Of a stretch of 12,474 nucleotides of DNA, positions 1 to 5,455 are shown in pieces. A program made the translations under genes and the position numbers. The stretch is taken from NCBI GenBank assembly GCA_946061315.1, contig CAMGRB010000018.1, positions 1 through 12,474 on the forward strand, read 5' to 3'. The notes beneath the pieces were generated by a model. That model was not told the origin of the DNA. It searched no databases and saw only the letters and a list, made by a program, of their open reading frames with translations. The DNA comes from an uncultured Clostridia bacterium (GTDB lineage Bacteria; Bacillota; Clostridia; Oscillospirales; CAG-272). Position 1 is the first letter of the stretch. Each line of letters opens with the position of its first letter.

Positions 1-231
1 AAAGGATATGCGAAAGCATTGGTTGAGTTTCTTATCAAGCAATATCGTGGACAGTATTCTGTTTTGCAAGTTGGAACAGGTGATAGTCCTTTGACAATTC
101 CTTTTTATGAAAAGTGCGGTTTTGTTCGCTCACATATCATACCGAACTTCTTTACAGACAATTATGATCACCCGATATTCGAGTGCGGTGTTCAGCTCAT
201 TGATATGGTATATTTGAAAAGACCGCTATAA
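1..231 (+). CDS. GNAT family N-acetyltransferase, C-terminal part (5' end outside window)
   Basis: The reading frame is open from base 1 and ends at TAA 229-231, giving the last 76 residues of a protein whose start lies outside the window. The fragment opens with KGYAKALVEFL, which fits the acetyl-CoA pyrophosphate-binding loop and following helix of GNAT motif A. It continues into a beta strand (YSVLQVGTG) and then DSPLTIPFYEKCGF, the classic motif B signature in which a Tyr lies near the CoA thiol. The tail (FFTDNYDHPIFECGVQLIDMVYLKR) resembles the Bacillus YvbK-like subgroup, as far as I can judge from memory. GNAT enzymes transfer acetyl from acetyl-CoA to an amine; the substrate cannot be inferred. 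The internal TTG at 19 is not a credible start, because the motif A residues lie before it. Confidence 0.85.
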   Translation, partial: KGYAKALVEFLIKQYRGQYSVLQVGTGDSPLTIPFYEKCGFVRSHIIPNFFTDNYDHPIFECGVQLIDMVYLKRPL

Positions 232-268
232 ATCAAATTCCAATTTTTCGAACTGTTGAGCCTTGTGG

Positions 269-325
269 AAAAACACTTTCAAAAGTATATCACACTATAC
301 TTTCAGATGAAAGTTGTGTGTTTTT
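269..325 (+). terminator. Bulged hairpin with T-run after the acetyltransferase gene
   Basis: The arms aaaaacac (269-276) and gtgttttt (318-325) enclose a second perfect 8-bp stem, aaagtata (282-289) with tatacttt (296-303), around the loop tcacac. A further pairing tttc/gaaa lies between them. The structure ends in five T residues 38 nt after the stop codon, so it plausibly terminates the acetyltransferase transcript. It is AT-rich and bulged, hence the modest confidence. A small palindrome, tttttgc-aaa-gcaaaaa, follows at 321-337. Confidence 0.4.
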
Positions 326-340
326 GCAAAGCAAAAAAGT

Positions 341-370
341 AAAGAGTGGCAAAATTTTTGCTACTCTTTT
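341..370 (+). terminator. Second hairpin, possible back-up terminator
   Basis: The stem aaagagtggc (341-350) pairs with gctactcttt (360-369) over 10 bp with one G-T pair, with the loop aaaattttt. The 3' side is T-rich (ctttt) but has no long T-tract. It could be a weak or two-way terminator. Between here and the promoter at 469 I see nothing else recognisable. Confidence 0.4.
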
Positions 371-468
371 ATAATGTCCTAAAAAATCCCTATGGGAGAC
401 GCCCTTTTGTGGGGTGGAGTTTTTTACGGATCATTTATGCAAGCGTTTTGTAGCCTTAATTAAAAAAC

Positions 469-497
469 TTGAATTTTGCGAATTTTTGTGATACAAT
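469..497 (+). promoter_or_regulatory. SigA-type promoter with extended -10 for the protease lipoprotein gene
   Basis: The -35 box TTGAAT (469-474) is separated by exactly 17 bp from the -10 box TACAAT (492-497). A TG dinucleotide at 489-490 one base before the -10 makes it an extended -10 element. Transcription would start near 504, about 40 nt before the ATG at 545. Confidence 0.75.
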
Positions 498-544
498 AGA
501 ATATATTAAAACCGTTTATGCGGTTAATTTACGGGAGGTATGGT

Positions 545-1567
545 ATGAAGAAAGCAGTTGCCGTTATGCTCGCATTGATTTGCGTTTTGTGCTGTCCGTT
601 TGCGCTTTCGTCCTGCAATCTTGCGGGAATAGTAAACCCCGCCTCCTCATCTGTCAATGTAACAACTACAAATACGTATGAGGTTACTCTTGTCTATAAC
701 AACGGTGACAAAAACGGCTCGATAACGGTTGAAGAAGGCAAAACGTTTGCCACCCCGAGCGACCCCGAGAAAGAAAACTACATTTTCGAGGGATGGTACT
801 CGGATGCGAAGCTTTCAAAGAAGTACGATTTTTCAAAAGCCGTCACCAAAGATTTAACTCTCTATGCCAAATACAAGCTGGATGCAGCAACCGTTACAAA
901 TACGATTTCCCAGGATACGATAAAGAGCGTAGTAAAAGTTTACAGCAAGAATTATAATACAACGATTTTCGGGATGGAAAATGGGTCAAAAACTTCTCAA
1001 GGGTCGGGCTTTTGCTTCTACGTTCAAAACGGCTACTATTTTGTGATAACAAACTGCCACGTCGTAGTAAAGGATCCGTCTTACAGTAAGCAGTCGTTTA
1101 CCATTGAAGATTATCAGGGAAACGTCTATACGGCTTATCTATATGAAAATCCGAATAAAGCGGGCAGCGCAATATCACCCGAATACGATCTTGCGTGCCT
1201 GTATTTCAAGCCGTCCTCCACCACCAATGTAAAAGAGCTTTCAATCGTGTCGGAAAACCCCGAGGTTGGAGAGGATGTTATATCTCTCGGCGCGCCGAAG
1301 GACCAATCAAACTCGATAACGTACGGGCAAATTTCAGAGTATAGAAAAATCACCCTGGACGACACTTCGGAAGATTTAAGCAATGTAACATTTGAAGTCA
1401 TTCACCATAATGCATACATAGATCACGGCTCAAGCGGAGGACCGCTTCTCAACTCCGATCTGAACGTTGTCGGAGTAAACTATGCCGGCTCCTCCCAAAC
1501 GGGCGAGGGCTACGCCATCCCGGCAGAAAAACTGATCGAATTTCTCAACGCTTACGTGTATAACTGA
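545..1567 (+). CDS. Surface lipoprotein with InlB-type repeat and trypsin-like serine protease domain
   Basis: The chosen start is the ATG at 545, six bases after GGGAGG (533-538). An in-frame upstream ATG at 518 lacks a binding site and would put a non-signal sequence before the leader. The 340-residue product starts with a lipoprotein signal (KK, hydrophobic stretch, LSSC; lipidated Cys24), so it should be anchored outside the membrane. Residues about 45-111 form one InlB/Flg_new-type beta repeat (GKTFATPSDP, FEGWYSD, DLTLYAKY). The rest is a chymotrypsin-fold protease of the Deg/trypsin_2 type with a complete apparent triad: His172 in TNCHVV, Asp215 in EYDLACL and Ser297 in GSSGGP. There is no PDZ domain, unlike HtrA/DegP. 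The gene appears monocistronic, with its own promoter and a strong terminator. The substrate is unknown. Adhesion or matrix binding by the repeat is only inference from the family. Confidence 0.88.
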   Translation: MKKAVAVMLALICVLCCPFALSSCNLAGIVNPASSSVNVTTTNTYEVTLVYNNGDKNGSITVEEGKTFATPSDPEKENYIFEGWYSDAKLSKKYDFSKAVTKDLTLYAKYKLDAATVTNTISQDTIKSVVKVYSKNYNTTIFGMENGSKTSQGSGFCFYVQNGYYFVITNCHVVVKDPSYSKQSFTIEDYQGNVYTAYLYENPNKAGSAISPEYDLACLYFKPSSTTNVKELSIVSENPEVGEDVISLGAPKDQSNSITYGQISEYRKITLDDTSEDLSNVTFEVIHHNAYIDHGSSGGPLLNSDLNVVGVNYAGSSQTGEGYAIPAEKLIEFLNAYVYN

Positions 1568-1622
1568 TAAATCACAACCCCTACTTGCCAACGCATGACG
1601 TTCCAAACGTAGATAACTAAAG

Positions 1623-1653
1623 TTCCCACAGACCTAACGGTTTGTGGGAATTT
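1623..1653 (+). terminator. Intrinsic terminator of the protease gene
   Basis: The 12-bp stem ttcccacagacc (1623-1634) and ggtttgtgggaa (1639-1650) has one G-T pair and a four-base loop, taac. It is followed by TTT. It begins 55 bp after the protease stop codon. The T-run is short, but the stem is long and stable. Confidence 0.65.
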
Positions 1654-1660
1654 CACGTTA

Positions 1661-1712
1661 TTTGCAGAATAAACAGCTACACCAAGCCTTCTCCTGCAGG
1701 AGAAGGTTTTTT
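1661..1712 (+). repeat. Copy A of the CCTTCTCC palindromic repeat, ending in a terminator-like hairpin
   Basis: Bases 1661-1707 match 1773-1819 at 39 of 47 positions without gaps, so this is a direct second copy of the left edge of the nuclease cassette. It contains the perfect palindrome ccttctcctgcaggagaagg (1687-1706) followed by six T residues, which would work as an intrinsic terminator. It lacks the second hairpin and the GGATGAGG box of the full repeat. Bases 1713-1772 between the two copies hold nothing I recognise. Confidence 0.7.
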
Positions 1713-1797
1713 GTAGTACGAACGTTTTCGTTTTCCAAAGATATCCTAAACATCTTGTGAAAACTTTATTTGTTGGCAGAAGAAACGGCTGCACCGA

Positions 1798-1844
1798 GCC
1801 TTCTCCAGTGGGAGAAGGTGGCAGCCGAAGGCTGACGGATGAGG
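1798..1844 (+). repeat. Left two-hairpin repeat of the DUF559 cassette
   Basis: The order is g, hairpin 1 (ccttctcc 1799-1806 with ggagaagg 1811-1818), hairpin 2 (cagcc-gaa-ggctg, 1822-1834) and then the box GGATGAGG (1837-1844). The right repeat at 2228-2271, read on the minus strand, has the same order, the same hairpin 1 arms and the same GGATGAGG box. Its hairpin 2 has a different but equally complementary sequence. Confidence 0.8.
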
Positions 1845-1848
1845 TGTA

Positions 1849-2220
1849 TTATAAAGGCTTCAGGTCAGAAAAATCCAACCCGAGATTTTTCAAAATATCT
1901 GCCGCAACATCATTAAAATTGTTACGTATACTATCGTTTGAATATCGCCAAACGGTAATTCCCCACGCAGACAATAAAGCATCTCTTTGTTCATCCTCGT
2001 GTCTGTTTTCGGGAGAAGTGTGCTGTATTCCATCTACCTCAATAACAATCTTCTTTTCTGCAATATAAAAATCAACAATATAATTTTCGATATTATGTTG
2101 GCGTCTTACGTTGTACGGGAGTCTTTTCAAAAAATCGTACCACAAATGTCTTTCTTCGGGAGTCATATTCTTTCGTAACGTTCTTGCATTTGAAACAAGT
2201 TTTTTATTGTATGGTATCAT
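1849..2220 (-). CDS. DUF559 domain protein, Vsr-like PD-(D/E)XK nuclease
   Basis: The 123-residue protein is the usual size for the stand-alone DUF559 family, which shares the fold of the very-short-patch-repair endonuclease. The family features are visible in order: NARTLRKNMTPEERHLWY near residues 11-28, RRQHNIENYIVDFY (39-52, candidate metal-binding Asp50), KIVIEVDGIQH (57-67, candidate Glu61 and Asp63, then His67) and the closing GITVWRYSNDSI (87-98). The ATG at 2218-2220 is preceded by GAGGAG five bases upstream; this binding site comes from the end of the right-hand repeat. A perfect TTGACA (minus strand, 2305-2310) with a poor -10 17 bp on (GAGATT) is a possible promoter just outside the cassette. 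The biological role of DUF559 proteins is not established. DNA cleavage or nicking is inferred from the fold, and a link to the flanking palindromes from context only. Confidence 0.88.
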   Translation of the reverse strand: MIPYNKKLVSNARTLRKNMTPEERHLWYDFLKRLPYNVRRQHNIENYIVDFYIAEKKIVIEVDGIQHTSPENRHEDEQRDALLSAWGITVWRYSNDSIRNNFNDVAADILKNLGLDFSDLKPL

Positions 2221-2227
2221 TGTTACT

Positions 2228-2271
2228 CCTCATCCACCGCAAGCGGTCCCCCTTCTCCCACGGGAGAAGGC
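2228..2271 (-). repeat. Right two-hairpin repeat of the DUF559 cassette (inverted relative to the left)
   Basis: Read on the minus strand: g, hairpin 1 (ccttctccc and gggagaagg, at 2262-2270 and 2251-2259), hairpin 2 (accgc-tt-gcggt, 2236-2247) and GGATGAGG (2228-2235). GGATGAGG plus the next two bases gives GAGGAG, the apparent ribosome binding site of the DUF559 gene. Bases 2272-2475 beyond it hold no gene I can support. Confidence 0.8.
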
Positions 2272-2475
2272 TTTCTTGGTTAATCTCTATATAAAGTCCT
2301 GATCTGTCAAAGCCTTCTATAAAATCAATAAAACCATATCCGTGTGATTTACTGTGATAATCGAAGGCTTTGTATTCCGTCATTCCCACCGTTGCAACAT
2401 TGAAAAATGATTCCGCTTTGAAAAATATGATACGTCGCTTTTTCAACTCTTCTTATTATAGTTACCGATCGTTTA

Positions 2476-3384
2476 TCATTTGGCAAGGGTAAATATTATC
2501 AAAATCATCAGTAAAATAACCGATATGGACAAAATTATTTTGCATATGCGGATATTTGATTCGGTTTTCGGAGAAAGAAGACGATAATCCTCGTCCGGCA
2601 ATACCTCGTCGTATGTACTCAGCTCCTTAACGCCGTTTATGTCGTCGAGATAATTTTTTGCAATGACAGATGAGTTAAGCTTCGGTCCTTCGCTTATTAC
2701 TTTTTCAAAGTGTTTTGCGGCCTCCTCGGCGTGTTGTGCTTTGTAAAGAAGTATCGCATAATGAAGCTCCGAATATATTGAAAAGAGTTTATATTTTATT
2801 GATCCCGGTTTTACTTTGCACTTTGAATTTTTGTACAAATCGAGGCATTTTTCAAAATTGCCGTTTGAGTATTCCCTGTAAATTGCAAACGCTTCCTTCA
2901 GAATACCCTCGGGACGTGATTTTGCGGACCACTCGTCAAATTTATCGCACACAAGCTTAAGCTTTTCGCTGTCGCCCAACTCAAAATAGACTTTTCCGAC
3001 AAATGAAAGATATCTTAATTTATATCTTGTTATCATTTTCTTTTTCAGCATTGCGGTACATATATTAACCGTCTGACGATAGTCACCCGAATAAAACGCA
3101 TAATACATTCTGTAAGGAATACAGAATTGAAATGATTTTGCAACGTCAATTTTGTCCTTGAATTTTTCGGGATCGAGATCTATAAAGAGTGGCGGCAAAA
3201 AGTTCTTGTTTGCAAGCACGGAAAAAATCGGAATCAAAAATATAAGTATAAGAACTATTCCTATGTAAAAAATCCGTATGTTACCAAACAGTACTGAGAG
3301 CAAAAAAATGGATATTAAAAATCCAAATACGAACAAATAATACTGTATGATGCATTTTATTAAAGCGCTTTTTCTGTTTTTCAT
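2476..3384 (-). CDS. Hypothetical membrane protein with TPR-like helical repeats
   Basis: I do not recognise this family. The start chosen is the ATG at 3382-3384, four bases after GAGGTG. The frame stays open to 3480, but the added N-terminus (MRTRKILLLDVSDDDG) looks unlike a membrane leader and lacks a clear binding site. The 302-residue product has two N-terminal membrane helices (about 13-32 and 38-58). A soluble central part of about 220 residues follows, then one C-terminal helix (about 281-299). Within 90-245 there are amphipathic helix pairs of TPR type, such as YYAFYSGDYRQTVNICTAML, VGKVYFELGDSEKLKLVCDK and AEEAAKHFEKVI, suggesting a protein-binding scaffold. It is the last gene of the four-gene cluster, 123 bp after the third. 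That gap has a small gtccg/cggac hairpin (3473-3488) but no convincing promoter. No terminator is obvious after it. Confidence 0.75.
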   Translation of the reverse strand: MKNRKSALIKCIIQYYLFVFGFLISIFLLSVLFGNIRIFYIGIVLILIFLIPIFSVLANKNFLPPLFIDLDPEKFKDKIDVAKSFQFCIPYRMYYAFYSGDYRQTVNICTAMLKKKMITRYKLRYLSFVGKVYFELGDSEKLKLVCDKFDEWSAKSRPEGILKEAFAIYREYSNGNFEKCLDLYKNSKCKVKPGSIKYKLFSIYSELHYAILLYKAQHAEEAAKHFEKVISEGPKLNSSVIAKNYLDDINGVKELSTYDEVLPDEDYRLLSPKTESNIRICKIILSISVILLMILIIFTLAK

Positions 3385-3507
3385 TTTACACCTCATAATC
3401 AGAACACGAAAATTTTTTTGATGCGCAATGTTCCCGTCATCGTCGGAAACGTCAAGAAGTAGTATTTTTCTTGTCCGCAATTTCGGACATATAAAATCAC
3501 TGCCATC

Positions 3508-3969
3508 TTATTCAATAATTTTATAGCACAGCACGCACTCTTTTTCTTTATAGACAAAATCGAAGCCGTTATACTTTTCGTGTGCGTCATTAAATTCCTT
3601 ATTTACAACTAACCATTCGACCTGTATCGGAGTTTTGCCGGTTTGAATCCAATAATATTCGCCTCTGACCTCCGAATCGTACAGGCTTTCGTCTATTGAA
3701 TAAGAGGCGACCGAGCTGACTTTGTATTTAGCGTTAGAGCCGCTTTCTTTTACGTCAATTTTTACAACGTATAAGACATTTTTGTTAACCAGAAAATCAA
3801 CGACCGTATTGCTTTGTTCAGCCGTAAAAATATAATCATACGTTTCGTAGCACTTTTCGCCGCCTCGCGCGTCGTCTATGGTGTAACTGTATCCGTCAAA
3901 GGTTTTACCGCACGAGCTGAAAGCGAATATAAGCAATATCACGACCAATAGGAGCGATTTTCTTTTCAT
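3508..3969 (-). CDS. Hypothetical lipoprotein, third gene of the envelope cluster
   Basis: The start is the ATG at 3967-3969, nine bases after a full AGGAGG; the longer frame to 3990 would put the binding site inside the gene. The 153-residue product begins MKRKSLLLVVILLIFAFSSC, a lipoprotein signal with Cys20 as the lipidated residue (lipobox FSSC, slightly atypical at the -3 position). The mature part is soluble, rich in Tyr, Asp and Glu, and looks beta-rich (FLVNKNVLYVVKIDVKE, YKVSSVASYSIDESL, GEYYWIQTGKTPIQVEWLVV). It shows no similarity I can see to its two upstream lipoprotein neighbours. It lies 27 bp after the second paralog, so they are very likely co-transcribed. No family recognised; function unknown. 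Confidence 0.78.
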   Translation of the reverse strand: MKRKSLLLVVILLIFAFSSCGKTFDGYSYTIDDARGGEKCYETYDYIFTAEQSNTVVDFLVNKNVLYVVKIDVKESGSNAKYKVSSVASYSIDESLYDSEVRGEYYWIQTGKTPIQVEWLVVNKEFNDAHEKYNGFDFVYKEKECVLCYKIIE

Positions 3970-3996
3970 AAAATATTTCCTCCTGCTCAATATCTT

Positions 3997-4524
3997 TTAT
4001 TTTGACACGTAGGAATCGGGGTCAAGTGAATGATCCCTCATCCATTGTTGCCATTCTTCGCTTGTCATCTTGTTTACGAGCACCGTTGTTTGACTCTCTT
4101 TAAGAACGCTTGATAAAATTTCGTTTCTTTTCGCATTGTTTTTGCCTAACAAATATATCTCAAATTCCGCCTGTTTGCCCTTGACTTTTGCTTCAAGATA
4201 GTTTAACTTCATTAAATTTGGAAGAAGATATTCTTCATCGCCCTCTCTGAAGCGTATTTCTATTTTATTTCTTTTACTTACGAATATCCACTTCAGATAT
4301 ACGACGTTTTCGTCATATATCAATTTCCCCTCTCCGTAATATTCTTCGTCCAATTCAAGCCAAGCGTAACTCGTATCGGAAAATTCTAACGTCAGATAAT
4401 CGAACTCTCCGTTACTCAAAAAAATCTGACCGTTATCTGCGTTTCTGTCACACGAGATTAACGGGAATATGAGTAATACCAGCGCTACTGTTGCAAGTAT
4501 CCTGAATACGTTCTTACTACGCAT
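3997..4524 (-). CDS. Hypothetical lipoprotein, paralog of the next upstream gene
   Basis: The start is the ATG at 4522-4524, six bases after GGAG in gaaggagaattat; the frame is open to 4563, but the earlier Met has no good site and would overlap the gene before. The 175-residue product has a lipoprotein signal ending in LISC (Cys25). Three blocks are shared with the protein at 4547-5086: the N-terminal FDYLTLEFSDTSYAWLEL (41-58), a GEGKLIYDENV stretch (64-74), and a C-terminal part with ILSSVLKESQTTV, then EEWQQWMRDHSL (156-167). The middle is diverged. The pair therefore arose by tandem duplication. No known domain recognised. It probably acts on the outer face of the cell membrane, with unknown ligand. 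Confidence 0.8.
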   Translation of the reverse strand: MRSKNVFRILATVALVLLIFPLISCDRNADNGQIFLSNGEFDYLTLEFSDTSYAWLELDEEYYGEGKLIYDENVVYLKWIFVSKRNKIEIRFREGDEEYLLPNLMKLNYLEAKVKGKQAEFEIYLLGKNNAKRNEILSSVLKESQTTVLVNKMTSEEWQQWMRDHSLDPDSYVSK

Positions 4525-4546
4525 ATAATTCTCCTTCAAAAACAAG

Positions 4547-5086
4547 TTATTCGACCGTTGCATCCTCTTTCAGCGAATGGGCTTGCATCCACCGTTGCCA
4601 GTCTTTAGTTGACAATTTATATATGATTACGGTTTCCTGCCCCTCCTCGAGAATCTGCGACAGCATTTCATCTATTCTCTGCCGTGATTCTTCCGATGCC
4701 AAGTTGAAAGGTCCTACGAATTTGAATTTTGCCGCCTTGCATTCCAAATTGCCCTCTTCACAATACAACTCAAAAGAACACTCTAAACCTTCACCCTTAA
4801 TGTTCAAATCTGCTCTGCAAGGAGCCGAATGATATTCCATTGACAAAGGTACGATGACGTTATCTCCGTAAATCAACTGCCCTTTTCCATAAGGATCACG
4901 ATAACCTGCCATTTCAAGCCATGCGTAACTGTCGTTGGAAAATTCAATTAACAAATAATCATATTCCACGCCATATGCAAAAAATTGAATCGAATCGCTG
5001 CAAGAGCTAACACAAGAAACCAAGAAAAGCGAAATCAAAAGCAACCCTACAATCGCAAATATTCTCAACCTGTTTCGTGTCCGCAT
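4547..5086 (-). CDS. Hypothetical lipoprotein, first gene of the envelope cluster
   Basis: The start is the ATG at 5084-5086 with GGGGGA about six bases upstream. The 179-residue product begins with a lipoprotein signal (MRTRNRLRIFAIVGLLLISL then FLVSC, Cys25). It shares EYDYLLIEFSNDSYAWLEM (41-59), YGKGQLIYGDNV (66-77) and a C-terminal ILEEGQETVIIYKLSTKDW block ending in QRWMQAHSL (164-172) with the downstream gene, 22 bp away. Besides the lipid-anchor Cys it has five more Cys (29, 90, 103, 109, 116) that the paralog lacks, so disulfides or a bound metal are possible in this copy only. The near-consensus promoter at 5139-5167 lies upstream and gives a leader of about 45 nt. Family and function unknown. 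Confidence 0.8.
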   Translation of the reverse strand: MRTRNRLRIFAIVGLLLISLFLVSCVSSCSDSIQFFAYGVEYDYLLIEFSNDSYAWLEMAGYRDPYGKGQLIYGDNVIVPLSMEYHSAPCRADLNIKGEGLECSFELYCEEGNLECKAAKFKFVGPFNLASEESRQRIDEMLSQILEEGQETVIIYKLSTKDWQRWMQAHSLKEDATVE

Positions 5087-5138
5087 ATAAATTCCCCCTA
5101 TGTAAGTTTTTGAAATAACGTGCTCTTACTTTAATATA

Positions 5139-5167
5139 AGTATAGCATATTTTGAAATTATTGTCAA
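5139..5167 (-). promoter_or_regulatory. Near-consensus SigA promoter of the lipoprotein cluster
   Basis: On the minus strand TTGACA (5162-5167) is followed after exactly 17 bp by TATACT (5139-5144), with TG one base before the -10. That is a consensus -35, optimal spacing and an extended -10. It should give strong constitutive transcription of the four-gene cluster. Confidence 0.85.
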
Positions 5168-5219
5168 TATGCTCATTGTTTTGGAATGAAACAGATATTC
5201 AGATAGAAAATGATAGTAG

Positions 5220-5294
5220 GTAGGGCGGGGGCTTGCTCCCGCCGTTTTATCTTGCGCTTATTTGCAAAACGGGACGGTCAAGACCGTCCCCTAC
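5220..5294. repeat. Inverted pair of REP-like palindromes (GTAGGG-stem-CGTTTT)
   Basis: Two 29-bp units, 5220-5248 on the plus strand and 5266-5294 on the minus strand, face each other across 17 bp. Both read GTAGGG, a 9-bp hairpin centred on CTTG, then CGTTTT. Five stem pairs differ between the two units, yet both stems remain fully paired (one G-T). They lie in the 369-bp gene-free stretch 5087-5455, which otherwise holds the lipoprotein promoter and the terminator at 5382-5415. I see nothing recognisable in 5295-5381. Confidence 0.8.
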
Positions 5295-5381
5295 GTATGT
5301 ATTTTTTTAAGATTTGGACCGTTCCGACTGCACGTATATCGGTAAACAAACGGCGGCACTACCATGATCTATTGCATATTT

Positions 5382-5415
5382 ATTAAAAACGGACGGACGA
5401 AAAATCCGCCCGTTT
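5382..5415 (-). terminator. Intrinsic terminator after the UPF0210 gene
   Basis: On the minus strand acgggcgga (5405-5413) pairs with tccgtccgt (5389-5397) over 9 bp and is followed by a T-run. The single variant pair is G-U on the minus-strand RNA but would be an A-C mismatch on the plus strand. This fits a terminator for the minus-strand gene that ends 40 bp before. Confidence 0.75.
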
Positions 5416-5455
5416 GAAATTTTCAGTTATGCTAAAAGCGATATTAAAATTATTT

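Larger units (their letters stand above)
1798..2271. mobile_element. Candidate repeat-bounded nuclease cassette (DUF559 gene between inverted two-hairpin repeats)
   Basis: A 474-bp unit consists of almost nothing but a DUF559 gene and two inverted repeats at its ends (1798-1844 and 2228-2271). The gene's stop codon lies four bases inside one repeat, and its start codon seven bases inside the other. This compact layout resembles REP pairs around RAYT transposases, or a small non-autonomous element carrying its own gene. I see no transposase and no clear target-site duplication, so mobility is inferred and not shown. Confidence 0.5.

Noticed and set aside
1757..2068. Plus-strand open frame of 103 codons opposite the DUF559 gene
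   Set aside because: It runs through the left repeat and then the antisense of a recognisable DUF559 domain, so it is a shadow frame.
1661..2271. The repeated CCTTCTCC palindromes considered as a CRISPR array
   Set aside because: The copies are only three, unevenly spaced, in both orientations and separated by a gene or unequal DNA. No cas gene is present.
2204..2446. Minus-strand open frame of 80 codons starting with TTG, overlapping the right cassette repeat
   Set aside because: It has no ribosome binding site, and its last third is the palindromic repeat read as protein. It overlaps the DUF559 start and resembles no known protein. It could be the remnant of a gene cut by the cassette, but nothing in the sequence proves that.
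3385..3507. Possible separate promoter for the TPR-like membrane protein (TTGACG on the minus strand)
   Set aside because: At 17 bp spacing the -10 would be AACATT, with only three consensus bases, so it was not listed.
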